From Reichenbachiella ulvae (lineage in GTDB: Bacteria > Bacteroidota > Bacteroidia > Cytophagales > Cyclobacteriaceae): a stretch of 64,000 bases of DNA. The DNA lies in assembly GCF_025833875.1 (NCBI RefSeq), contig NZ_JAOYOD010000001.1:496001-560000 (forward strand), in the 5' to 3' direction. Below, piece after piece: positions 8,579 to 16,284 of this stretch (the stretch's first letter is position 1; each line of letters opens with the position of its first letter). The notes beneath the pieces are model-generated. The model was not told where the DNA came from, did no database searches, and saw only the letters and a program-made list of their open reading frames with translations. Both the position numbers and the translations under genes were made by a program.

Positions 8579-9706
8579 ATGAAATTCATCGTTTCATCCT
8601 CATACTTGTTGAAGCAGCTTGCGGCTATCAATGGTGTGATTACCACTAACCCGGTCGTTCCTATTCTTGAAAATTTTCTTTTCGAAATCTCGGATGGTAA
8701 ACTTACAGTTACTGCTTCCGATTTGCAGACTTCAATGATTACCGAGCTAGAGGTGGAGGCAAAAGAAAATGGAAGCATTGCAGTTCCTTCTAAGATCTTG
8801 TTAGAGACGCTGAGAAACCTGCCAGAGCAGCCAGTTACTTTTAGCATCGATGAGAATTCATATAGCATAGAAATCAACTCGGACAATGGACGATACAAAC
8901 TATCGGGTGAAAATGCAACGGACTTTCCTAAAGTACCGACTGTATCTGATGGTAGTTCAGTGAATATCTCTTCTGATGTATTGGGCAATGCGATCAACAA
9001 TACCATCCTTGCTACTAGCAACGATGAGTTGAGACCAGCCATGACAGGTGTTTATTTGAATCTGGCTGATACCAATACGACTTTTGTGGCTACAGATGGA
9101 CATCGTTTGATTCGCTACAGGAGAGTAGATATTGCTTCTGAGGCCGGTGCTAGTATGATTATCCCTCGCAAGGCTTTGACACTTTTAAAATCAACTTTGC
9201 CATCTGGCAATACCAATGTAAACGTGGAGTATAACGTAGCGAACGCTTTCTTTAAGTTCGATGGTATCCACATGGTATGTAGATTGATCGACGAGAGATT
9301 CCCGGATTACGAAAACGTAATCCCAACCAATAACGACAATGAGATGACCATCGATCGCCTGGAGCTTTTGGGGTCGCTTAAGCGTATCGCCATCTACGCT
9401 AACAAGACTACCCATCAGGTAAGGTTGAAAATAGCGGGTAGCGAGTTGGTAATTTCTTCTGAAGACTTAGACTTTTCTAACGAGGCGAACGAGAGATTGT
9501 CTTGTGAGCACGATGGGGGAGATATCGAAATTGGTTTTAACGGTAAGTTCCTGATCGAGATGTTGGCTAACATAGATTCTACTCAGGTAACTATGAAGTT
9601 CTCAGAGCCTAATAAAGCGGGATTGATATTCCCAGTAGATCATGATGAGAATGAAGATTTGTTAATGTTGGTGATGCCAGTAATGCTGAGCAACTATTCT
9701 GCATAA
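8579..9706 (+). CDS. dnaN: DNA polymerase III beta subunit (sliding clamp)
   Basis: 375 residues, close to the 366 of E. coli. It is the ring-shaped processivity clamp that tethers DNA polymerase III and other repair and replication proteins to DNA. Family landmarks: N-terminal MKFIVSSSYLL, VPILENFLFEI, the LRPAMTGVYLNL and ATDGHRL region of domain 2, IIPRKAL, and the C-terminal VMPVML that forms part of the peptide-binding groove. It lies 117 bases after the gld/DUF4340 operon, away from any dnaA. A position next to gldFG is known from other Bacteroidetes. It ends at a strong terminator. Confidence 0.96.
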   Translation: MKFIVSSSYLLKQLAAINGVITTNPVVPILENFLFEISDGKLTVTASDLQTSMITELEVEAKENGSIAVPSKILLETLRNLPEQPVTFSIDENSYSIEINSDNGRYKLSGENATDFPKVPTVSDGSSVNISSDVLGNAINNTILATSNDELRPAMTGVYLNLADTNTTFVATDGHRLIRYRRVDIASEAGASMIIPRKALTLLKSTLPSGNTNVNVEYNVANAFFKFDGIHMVCRLIDERFPDYENVIPTNNDNEMTIDRLELLGSLKRIAIYANKTTHQVRLKIAGSELVISSEDLDFSNEANERLSCEHDGGDIEIGFNGKFLIEMLANIDSTQVTMKFSEPNKAGLIFPVDHDENEDLLMLVMPVMLSNYSA

Positions 9707-9730
9707 GACAGTCTTTTTAAAGATATGACA

Positions 9731-9759
9731 AAGCGAATCAGAAATGGTTCGCTTTTTTT
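9731..9759 (+). terminator. Intrinsic terminator of dnaN
   Basis: AAGCGAATC (9731-9739) pairs with GGTTCGCTT (9746-9754) with one G-U pair and a 6-nt loop, then T5 to 9759. The last bases overlap the stop codon of the convergent gene ending at 9758. Confidence 0.8.
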
Positions 9760-10891
9760 ATTGTCTGCTTGCTAGTGCCAATTGCTCCTCTTCAGTAAGT
9801 AGCATGTGGTTTTGCTCCTCCCAAAAGCCTGAACCGAAATCTGAAGCTTCATCGAAGAAGGATGCCGTGTCGGAAATTTCATGACTAAGCTGTGGAGTGC
9901 TTTTGGTCACTTTAGAATCAGTGATGACCATGTCTGCATGGTAGGTGAAGACTTTGTTTTGGTCTATCCATTCACCTTCATAGGATACACGATGAATGTA
10001 CCAGGTGCCCTCTATCTCTTTAAATTCTTCCGTCCAATGAGCGAAGCTCCAGAAGTATTGGTTTTCGATCAATGGGTAGTAATCTGCTTTGATGATGGCC
10101 TTGCTTTCTGCATCTACATATAGGGTCCCACTGGAGTTTCCGTGTTTGTCTTTTGGCTCAAAATGCAGTTTGAATATTTCCCTTCCATCATAAAAGCTAT
10201 ACTCCTCCTTCGTGAATGTGTAGTGCTTGTGACCTTCCATAGTGAGAAAACTCGATTTGCGTCTGGTTGCTGCATTTACCATATCACTGACATGCCCAGT
10301 GACATGTGGGATCTGAACGGAATCTATTCCGTTAAACTCCTTTTTTCTGGTCTTGATGCTGCTAACAGTCGTTTCGTCTTCACTGTAGATAGTGGGGAGA
10401 TAGATGTCAAATAGGCCTTCGCCAATGTATAGATAGGAGGAAGTGTTCTGAATGCTTTCTTTGTAATAGGCCTTTAGTAAAAGGTCATTGAATTCATAGT
10501 TGATTTGGTAGTGGTTAATCAAGTCTTCAATGATGTTTTCTCCAGAATAAACGGTAACACCTTCTAGTACTTCTGAATGGCTCACCAATTGAATGTTACT
10601 ATTTTCAATCAATTCTGCGACTGTAGGTTCTATGCTTTGGTACCCGATGTATCTAATGCTAACTCGGTCGTTGGTGTTTGCCTTGGAAAGGTGAAGGATG
10701 AATTTGCCATCTTGATTGCTCGAGGTTCCCTCTTGCCCACATACAATGTTGGCATAGGGGAGAGGTTCTTGAGTGACGGCATCAAGGATAGTTCCGCGTA
10801 TTTCCAGTGGCTGTGCAGAAAGAACTGCGCTCACTAGCATACTGACTATCATCAGAAACCATTTTGGGTTTGTATTTTTCTTGGTATTCAT
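9758..10891 (-). CDS. Secreted carboxypeptidase-regulatory-like domain protein
   Basis: 377 residues. A signal peptide ending around VLSAQ is followed by a CarboxypepD_reg-like (transthyretin-fold) domain: LEIRGTILDAVTQEPLPYAN, then NQDGKFILHL, through about residue 110. The remaining ~260 residues are the extended beta-rich region found in this Bacteroidetes family, with no catalytic motif I recognise. Such proteins resemble the N-terminal extension of TonB-dependent receptors without the barrel and are usually periplasmic or outer-membrane associated. The gene appears monocistronic and converges on dnaN. Function unknown. Confidence 0.75.
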   Translation of the reverse strand: MNTKKNTNPKWFLMIVSMLVSAVLSAQPLEIRGTILDAVTQEPLPYANIVCGQEGTSSNQDGKFILHLSKANTNDRVSIRYIGYQSIEPTVAELIENSNIQLVSHSEVLEGVTVYSGENIIEDLINHYQINYEFNDLLLKAYYKESIQNTSSYLYIGEGLFDIYLPTIYSEDETTVSSIKTRKKEFNGIDSVQIPHVTGHVSDMVNAATRRKSSFLTMEGHKHYTFTKEEYSFYDGREIFKLHFEPKDKHGNSSGTLYVDAESKAIIKADYYPLIENQYFWSFAHWTEEFKEIEGTWYIHRVSYEGEWIDQNKVFTYHADMVITDSKVTKSTPQLSHEISDTASFFDEASDFGSGFWEEQNHMLLTEEEQLALASRQ

Positions 10892-11083
10892 ATTTAAACT
10901 GTAACGTCTAATGCGGGTAAATACCTGATGGTTGCTGATTGAATAGAATGCAATGATAGGTGCTTGACCTTTAAATACTGATCAAGCAAGGGTAGAATTG
11001 GTCGATAAAAAGTAGGGGGTTCATCGAAAAGCTGTGCTTGTTCGGCGATTTTGAAAAGTAAATCTTAGAAAAGTACTATTGAA

Positions 11084-12673
11084 TTAGCTGTGATTTTCCT
11101 TAGGAATAGAGATGTTGATCAAGGTGCCTTTGCCTGGCTCGCTCTCGATATTAATGTTTCCTTTGAGCGCATTGATTTGATTATAGGCCATATATAGCCC
11201 CACTCCTCGACCTTCATATTCAGGATAGAATTTTTCATAGAGCTTGAATAATCTCTCACGATTGTTCTTCATGTCAATACCAATCCCATTGTCTTCTATC
11301 AGGAAGTCGTGGCTTTTTTCGGTCGAACGATAGCTGATGTCTATGACAGGTTTTCTGTCCTTATGTCTGAATTTGATCGAGTTATCCAGCAATTGAGCAA
11401 AGATGTTGTTCATGAATCCAGGGATGGAAAGCATTTTGTCCTCCTTGCTGATATTCGAGTTGATGGTGACCTCATGTTTATTGATCTTTTCTGCCAGATC
11501 GGATTTTAACTTATCGAGACAGTTAGTCAGATAAATTACTTCGTAGTGCTCATGCTTTTTATCTCGGATAGATACGGTTTTGTTCAAATCCTTGATAATC
11601 ATGTCCAGATTGTTGGTGGATTGCTTCATCAATCCCAATATCTCTTTGTTGTCTGTGCTCAAATTAGATTCATCCATGATTTGAGTTAAGCCCATGAGGT
11701 TGACCAATGGGATTCTCAAGTTGTGAGATATGATGTGAGCAAAACGTTCCAGGTCCTCATTTTGCCTTTGCAGGGTGGAGATGAGTTCGTTTTTCTCTTC
11801 TTCTATGGCATTTCTAGCCGTGACATCCTGAATCACACCGTGGATTTCGTCTCCTTCGATCTGAGAGCTCTCAGTACCTACAAAGATGGTCCCGTCCTTT
11901 CTTCGGAACATGATTTTATGATCCAGAAGCATACCGTCGATTTCCAGATCGGCAATCAGTCCTTCTCTGGTGTTCTCTTCTGCATAGAATTCCAGGCAGC
12001 TGCGATGCATCATTTCCTCTTCGCTGTTGTAGCCAAACATCTCTACCATGGTTTGGTTGACGAATAGCACTTGCCCTTTTTTATTAGATCTATAGATCCC
12101 CACAGGAAGGGTTTGTGTTAATAGTCGATAGTTGTTTTTAGTTCGGAAAAGATATTTGGTGGTTTGGGTTTGTTTGGAGATGTCCTGAATAGTTCCCAAT
12201 ACCCTGACGGCTCGTCCTGTGTTATCTTTTATCACCTCTCTTTTCTCAGAGATGTGTTTGATGAAATGATTGCGTGTTTCTATCCTGTACTGCAAGCGAC
12301 GGGGATATCCGCCATCTATGACTTCTTTGATTGCATTGTCATACTCCTCTAGTTCTTCTGGAAATATGATTGCTCTAATAATTTCAATGCTTGGTTTTAC
12401 GAATTTGGGCTGGTCAAAAATGTTGTATACCTCATCAGACCAGGTCAGCTTATTGGTATTGAGATCCCAATCCCAAATACCCAATTTGGCCTCCTTCTGC
12501 GTTCTGTTGAAAAGAAGCTTTAAGCGCTCATAATCCTGGTTTTCTTCAGATTTTTCCTCCGAAATTAACTGGTTTTTTTTGAGGTAACTTTTTGACTTTT
12601 GAAAAATGATAGCTGTACCGCCGCTGATAAGCCCTAAGCTTAGCAGAGACCCAACAATCCCATACAAATCCAT
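11084..12673 (-). CDS. PAS domain sensor histidine kinase
   Basis: 529 residues. One N-terminal membrane helix (about residues 5-25), a short coiled coil, a PAS-fold region (about 55-165, with KLGIWDWDLNTNKLTWSDE and FIKHISEKREVI), a second PAS (about 175-285, YRLLTQTLPVGIYRSNKKGQ), then a kinase core. The H-box is AHIISHNLRIPLVNLMGL near residue 315. The ATPase part shows the N-box (LLDNSIKFRHK), G1 (IEDNGIGID), F (LFKLYEKFYPEY) and G2 (GRGVGLYMAY). It is complete and probably active. No receiver domain or adjacent response regulator is encoded, so the partner is elsewhere. The input signal is unknown. Confidence 0.88.
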   Translation of the reverse strand: MDLYGIVGSLLSLGLISGGTAIIFQKSKSYLKKNQLISEEKSEENQDYERLKLLFNRTQKEAKLGIWDWDLNTNKLTWSDEVYNIFDQPKFVKPSIEIIRAIIFPEELEEYDNAIKEVIDGGYPRRLQYRIETRNHFIKHISEKREVIKDNTGRAVRVLGTIQDISKQTQTTKYLFRTKNNYRLLTQTLPVGIYRSNKKGQVLFVNQTMVEMFGYNSEEEMMHRSCLEFYAEENTREGLIADLEIDGMLLDHKIMFRRKDGTIFVGTESSQIEGDEIHGVIQDVTARNAIEEEKNELISTLQRQNEDLERFAHIISHNLRIPLVNLMGLTQIMDESNLSTDNKEILGLMKQSTNNLDMIIKDLNKTVSIRDKKHEHYEVIYLTNCLDKLKSDLAEKINKHEVTINSNISKEDKMLSIPGFMNNIFAQLLDNSIKFRHKDRKPVIDISYRSTEKSHDFLIEDNGIGIDMKNNRERLFKLYEKFYPEYEGRGVGLYMAYNQINALKGNINIESEPGKGTLINISIPKENHS

Positions 12674-12882
12674 AAATGCTGCGTCAGTGTCATTGTTAAA
12701 TCTAGGTTTGGTGGTAGTAAATGGGTCGGTTTTACTAATTTTTCTCAGGCCAAATGTATGTTATTTTATGTTGTCAAACAACTTAGTTTTGATGGACGGT
12801 AGCAGGTTCAGATATTCTTGATATCAACATAATAAATCCCCTTAAAATGCCTTATTTCGTGCTTTTATAAAGAGTTTTTAAG

Positions 12883-13776
12883 ATGAATAACAAAAGGCAG
12901 TTGGGTTTTGCTCTGGCATTTCTAGGAGTTGTGATGTTTTCGGCAAAAGCTGTGATGGTAAAACTCGCATATGTAAATGGTGTAGAAGCAGTGTCATTAT
13001 TGCTTCTTCGCATGCTCTTCGCCTTGCCCGTTTATTTATTGATAACAAGTCTCAATTTTTCAAAGCTTAAAACCCGTCTCAATCCGAAAAATTTATGGGC
13101 ATTGTTGCTTTTTGGTTTTCTTGGATACTATTTGGCCAGTTACTTCGATTTTCTGGGATTGAAATTTATCAAGGCCAGTCTAGAGCGAATCATACTTTTT
13201 ATCTATCCTACGATTGTTCTTATCCTTTCCTTTCTCTTTCTAAAAAAGAAAATAGAATCTCGTCAGGTGATTGCCATTGCGATTACCTATTTGGGTGTTT
13301 TGGTCATGTATTATCAAGAACCGGATTTTTCTTCTACGGAAAGTATGCTAGGTGTTGGACTGATTTTACTCAGTGCACTCACCTATGCTTCATATCTGGT
13401 GGGTAGCGATTGGTTGATTCCACAATTGGGATCTACCTTGTTTACTTCACTGGCGATGATTGTTTCTTGTATTTGCGTGATTCTGCACTACTGTATGGTA
13501 GGGGATTTTGACTTGTTTAATTATCCGGCAGAAGTTTATGGTTTGAGTATTGCGATGGCTACTTTATCTACAATTATCCCCTCATATTTAATTTCCTATG
13601 CCATCAAGTTATTAGGAGCCTCCGATTTTTCAGTCATGGCGAGTATGGGGCCTGTTTCTACTATTATTTTGGCTTGGGTATTTTTAGGGGAGCAATTGAC
13701 AGTGATTCAGATAGTTGGGGCTATAGTTGTGATTGTAGGGGTTTATTATGTGACTCGCAAAAAACAGAAAAGCTGA
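12883..13776 (+). CDS. DMT-family transporter (EamA domains)
   Basis: 297 residues with about ten hydrophobic helices in two EamA repeats (about 10-140 and 155-290). The second ends in the typical LGEQLTVIQIVGAIVVIVGV pattern. Drug/metabolite transporter family members of this size are inner-membrane exporters of amino acids, metabolites or toxicants. The substrate cannot be read from the sequence. It is transcribed divergently from the histidine kinase across a 209-base gap that contains a small TTGATATCAA palindrome (12818-12827). No partner gene is obvious. Confidence 0.85.
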   Translation: MNNKRQLGFALAFLGVVMFSAKAVMVKLAYVNGVEAVSLLLLRMLFALPVYLLITSLNFSKLKTRLNPKNLWALLLFGFLGYYLASYFDFLGLKFIKASLERIILFIYPTIVLILSFLFLKKKIESRQVIAIAITYLGVLVMYYQEPDFSSTESMLGVGLILLSALTYASYLVGSDWLIPQLGSTLFTSLAMIVSCICVILHYCMVGDFDLFNYPAEVYGLSIAMATLSTIIPSYLISYAIKLLGASDFSVMASMGPVSTIILAWVFLGEQLTVIQIVGAIVVIVGVYYVTRKKQKS

Positions 13777-13805
13777 TGAAAATCAGTTTTAATAATGATT
13801 AGTAT

Positions 13806-13877
13806 TCAATTGTAAAACTGTTTGTAGACCTATCTTCGTGGGAGAGTAGGCCTTCGATCAATTGTATTTCTAATTGA
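13806..13877 (+). promoter_or_regulatory. Candidate operator region upstream of nrfH
   Basis: TCAATT (13858-13863) and AATTGA (13872-13877) form a 6-8-6 inverted repeat centred about 36 bases upstream of the TTG box of the nrfH promoter. The nonamer TCAATTGTA occurs at 13858-13866 and again at 13806-13814, 52 bases apart. The decamer TCAATTGTAT is also one arm of the perfect inverted repeat upstream of the sigma factor gene (55984-56010). Activator binding is an inference. Confidence 0.35.
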
Positions 13878-13903
13878 ATTATAAGATCGGTGCTCTATTC
13901 ATT

Positions 13904-13933
13904 TTGATTCCAGGATTTGGCTCTATAACTTTA
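13904..13933 (+). promoter_or_regulatory. Promoter of nrfHA
   Basis: TTG at 13904-13906, exactly 19 bases, then TAACTTTA at 13926-13933, which fits the Bacteroidetes housekeeping consensus TTG-N19-TAnnTTTG with one mismatch. The leader to the nrfH ATG would be roughly 55-60 bases. Confidence 0.55.
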
Positions 13934-13996
13934 ATGATATAAAGTTGTGTATTATACGGCTGATGTTTAGGGCGTTATGAAATAACCAACGATGAA

Positions 13997-14599
13997 ATGA
14001 GTTTTCTAAAAAAAATTATTCCACCTGACCAATGGCTGATTCCTGTGACTTTGCTCTGTGGTTTGATCGCAGGTATGGGCTTTTATGTCTTAAAGGTATC
14101 GAATGCCACTTCCTATCTGTCGGATGATCCTCGTGCTTGTATCAATTGTCACGTGATGACACCAGAGTTCATAACCTGGGACCATAGTTCGCACAAAAAT
14201 GTAGCGACCTGCAACGACTGCCATGTTCCGCATGACAACATTGCTAACAAGTATTTCTTCAAAGCCAAGGATGGTTTGTATCATGCATCGGTATATACGA
14301 TGCGTGCAGAGCCTCAGGCGATACGAATGAAGGAGCCAAGTGCAAAGGTCGTTCAGAGCAATTGTATCAGATGTCATTCGGATCAGGTAGCAGATGCCAA
14401 GATGAATGCCTGGGTGGAAAATCATAAAGAAAATAAAACCAGTCGCCAATGCTGGGAGTGTCATAGAGAAACACCTCATGGCCGTATCAAGAGTCTGGCT
14501 GCCATAGGCCAGTTTATCGATCCGCTACCTCAGCGACAGCAGCAAAAAGAGTTCGTTCCGGACTGGATCAAAAATCAACTGAAAGAATCAAAAAAGTAA
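13997..14599 (+). CDS. nrfH: Cytochrome c nitrite reductase small subunit NrfH
   Basis: 200 residues. An N-terminal membrane anchor (about 15-33) and four CxxCH haem sites: CINCH 48-52, CNDCH 72-76, CIRCH 123-127, CWECH 152-156. This is the NapC/NirT-family quinol dehydrogenase that passes electrons from the menaquinol pool to NrfA in the periplasm. The Met in CHVMTPEF matches the unusual first-haem ligand of NrfH. It lies 12 bases upstream of nrfA and is cotranscribed from the promoter at 13904. Length agrees with the family. The cluster lacks nrfBCD, so it is the two-subunit NrfHA type. Confidence 0.94.
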   Translation: MSFLKKIIPPDQWLIPVTLLCGLIAGMGFYVLKVSNATSYLSDDPRACINCHVMTPEFITWDHSSHKNVATCNDCHVPHDNIANKYFFKAKDGLYHASVYTMRAEPQAIRMKEPSAKVVQSNCIRCHSDQVADAKMNAWVENHKENKTSRQCWECHRETPHGRIKSLAAIGQFIDPLPQRQQQKEFVPDWIKNQLKESKK

Positions 14600-14611
14600 A
14601 AATCACTTACC

Positions 14612-16123
14612 ATGGCCAATATCAAAAAAAGACACGTCCTATTATTTGTAGCCACAGCAGTGGGGGCATTTTTATTGAGTTTGTTAGCGAATAGCATCAT
14701 TAGTCGTAAGACAGAATCGAAGTTTGCTTATCAACCCGCAGTAGAAATTGCAGACAATGAACCTCGAAATGCTGTTTGGGGAGAAAATTTTCCTCGACAA
14801 TACCAGTCATTTTTAAAAACAAAAGATACCACATTCCAAAGCTATCAGGGAGGTAGTAAAATGATGGATATGCTGGAGAAGGATCCGCGTCTGGTGGTGC
14901 TTTGGGCTGGATATGGCTTTTCTAAAGACTACAACGCGCCAAGAGGACACTACTATGCAGTAGAGGATATCTACAATACTTTGAGAACAGGTGGGCCAAC
15001 CGGGCCAGGTACAGGCCCTATGCCTAGTACTTGTTGGACTTGTAAAAGTCCAGACGTACCTCGTCTGATGAACGAAATCGGTATTGATGAATACTACAGT
15101 GGGAAATGGGCTGACAAAGGAACTGAAATTGTAAATGCCATTGGTTGTGCGGATTGCCACAACCCAGAGACCATGAGTCTTAGAGTGAGTCGTCCAGCCT
15201 TGGTTGAGGCTTTTGAGGCGATGGGCAAGGATATCAACGAAGCGAGTCATCAGGAGATGCGTTCTCTGGTATGTGCACAATGCCATGTCGAATATTATTT
15301 CAATAAGAAGCTACCAGGAAAAGAAGGGGTTCCTTATTTGGTATTCCCTTGGAAAGACGGGATGTCTGTTGAAGCCATGGAAGCCTACTATGATGATATT
15401 GAATTTAGCGATTGGACCCACAAAATCAGTAAAGCACCGATGCTGAAAGCGCAGCACCCGGGATATGAAATCTATTCGACTGGTATTCATGCGAAACGCG
15501 GTGTTTCTTGTGCGGATTGCCACATGCCATACAAGTCTGAAGGGGGACAGAAGTTTACTGATCACCATATTCAGTCGCCGCTCAACAATGTCAATAACTC
15601 TTGTCAGGTTTGTCACAGACAGGATAAGGAGGATTTGGTTGCAGATGTTTATTCTCGACAAAAGAAGGCAAAACAAGGAATGGAAAAGCTGGAGAAGGCT
15701 TTGGTTAGGTTGCATATGGAAGCAGGCAAGGCTTGGGATCTAGGTGCCACAGAGGAGCAAATGGCTGAAATCCTGCAGGATATTCGTCATGCACAGTGGC
15801 GATGGGATTACTCTGTAGCCTCACACGGTGCTTCTTTTCACTCTCCAGTGGAAGTAGGACGTATCGTTACTTCGGCACTAGAAGTGGCAGAAGAAGGACG
15901 TCTCAAATTGGCTAGACTGCTATCATCACTAGGTTATAATGAGGAATTGCCTTATCCAGATATTTCTACCAAAGCCAAAGCGCAGGCTATCGTAGGATTG
16001 GATATGGAAAAACTCGAAAAAGAAAAGGAAATATTCAAAGAGAATATAATCCCACAATGGCTGGAAGAAGCCAAGAAACGTGAAGATAAAATGGAAGTTA
16101 AAAAAGCGGTTTCGATGAATTAA
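14612..16123 (+). CDS. nrfA: Ammonia-forming cytochrome c nitrite reductase NrfA
   Basis: 503 residues. Periplasmic pentahaem enzyme that reduces nitrite to ammonium with six electrons. An N-terminal signal/anchor (about 8-30), the active-site haem with the Lys-ligated CWTCK motif (141-145), and four CxxCH sites: 179-183, 221-225, 300-304 and 331-335. The CHVEYYF stretch supplies the calcium and active-site Tyr region. The catalytic haem is the CxxCK type handled by system II ligation, in keeping with the CcsB-CcsA fusion encoded next. The C-terminal helical part is complete. The gene is followed by a long nested stem-loop. Confidence 0.95.
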   Translation: MANIKKRHVLLFVATAVGAFLLSLLANSIISRKTESKFAYQPAVEIADNEPRNAVWGENFPRQYQSFLKTKDTTFQSYQGGSKMMDMLEKDPRLVVLWAGYGFSKDYNAPRGHYYAVEDIYNTLRTGGPTGPGTGPMPSTCWTCKSPDVPRLMNEIGIDEYYSGKWADKGTEIVNAIGCADCHNPETMSLRVSRPALVEAFEAMGKDINEASHQEMRSLVCAQCHVEYYFNKKLPGKEGVPYLVFPWKDGMSVEAMEAYYDDIEFSDWTHKISKAPMLKAQHPGYEIYSTGIHAKRGVSCADCHMPYKSEGGQKFTDHHIQSPLNNVNNSCQVCHRQDKEDLVADVYSRQKKAKQGMEKLEKALVRLHMEAGKAWDLGATEEQMAEILQDIRHAQWRWDYSVASHGASFHSPVEVGRIVTSALEVAEEGRLKLARLLSSLGYNEELPYPDISTKAKAQAIVGLDMEKLEKEKEIFKENIIPQWLEEAKKREDKMEVKKAVSMN

Positions 16124-16161
16124 CTTCCGAATTCACGCGCTAAGAAATAGAGTACATTTAG

Positions 16162-16248
16162 TTAGGCTGTAAAAAAATAATGGTTCAGGTCCATTTGTCT
16201 TGTAAGGGGCAAATGTTCTGACTAAAGTGTTGTTTTTTTGCAGCCTAA
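16162..16248 (+). repeat. Nested 87-nt stem-loop between nrfA and ccsBA
   Basis: TTAGGCTG (16162-16169) pairs with CAGCCTAA (16241-16248). The stem continues through T-G, A7 (16171-16177) against T7 (16233-16239), and three more pairs, about 19 bp in all. Inside, TCAG/CTGA (16185-16188, 16218-16221) and CATTTG/CAAATG (16192-16197, 16210-16215) nest co-axially. No T-run follows the outer stem, so it is not a standard terminator. It may protect or terminate nrfHA mRNA, or be a small MITE-like insertion. Confidence 0.5.
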
Positions 16249-16253
16249 TTTAT

Positions 16254-16269
16254 TGATCTGAATAGATCA
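16254..16269 (+). promoter_or_regulatory. Inverted repeat 15 bases upstream of ccsBA
   Basis: TGATCT (16254-16259) and AGATCA (16264-16269) form a perfect 6-4-6 inverted repeat. It could be an operator or an mRNA hairpin near the ribosome-binding region. The spacing does not fit the FNR/CRP core (TTGAT-N4-ATCAA). Confidence 0.3.
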
Positions 16270-16284
16270 GGCAAAAGAAGCAAT

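Noticed and set aside
8500..9042. 180-residue minus-strand open frame opposite dnaN
   Set aside because: It lies fully inside the strongly supported dnaN frame and shows no domain or start signal, so it is an antisense shadow.
14813..15286. 157-residue minus-strand frame opposite nrfA
   Set aside because: The nrfA haem motifs on the plus strand account for this DNA.
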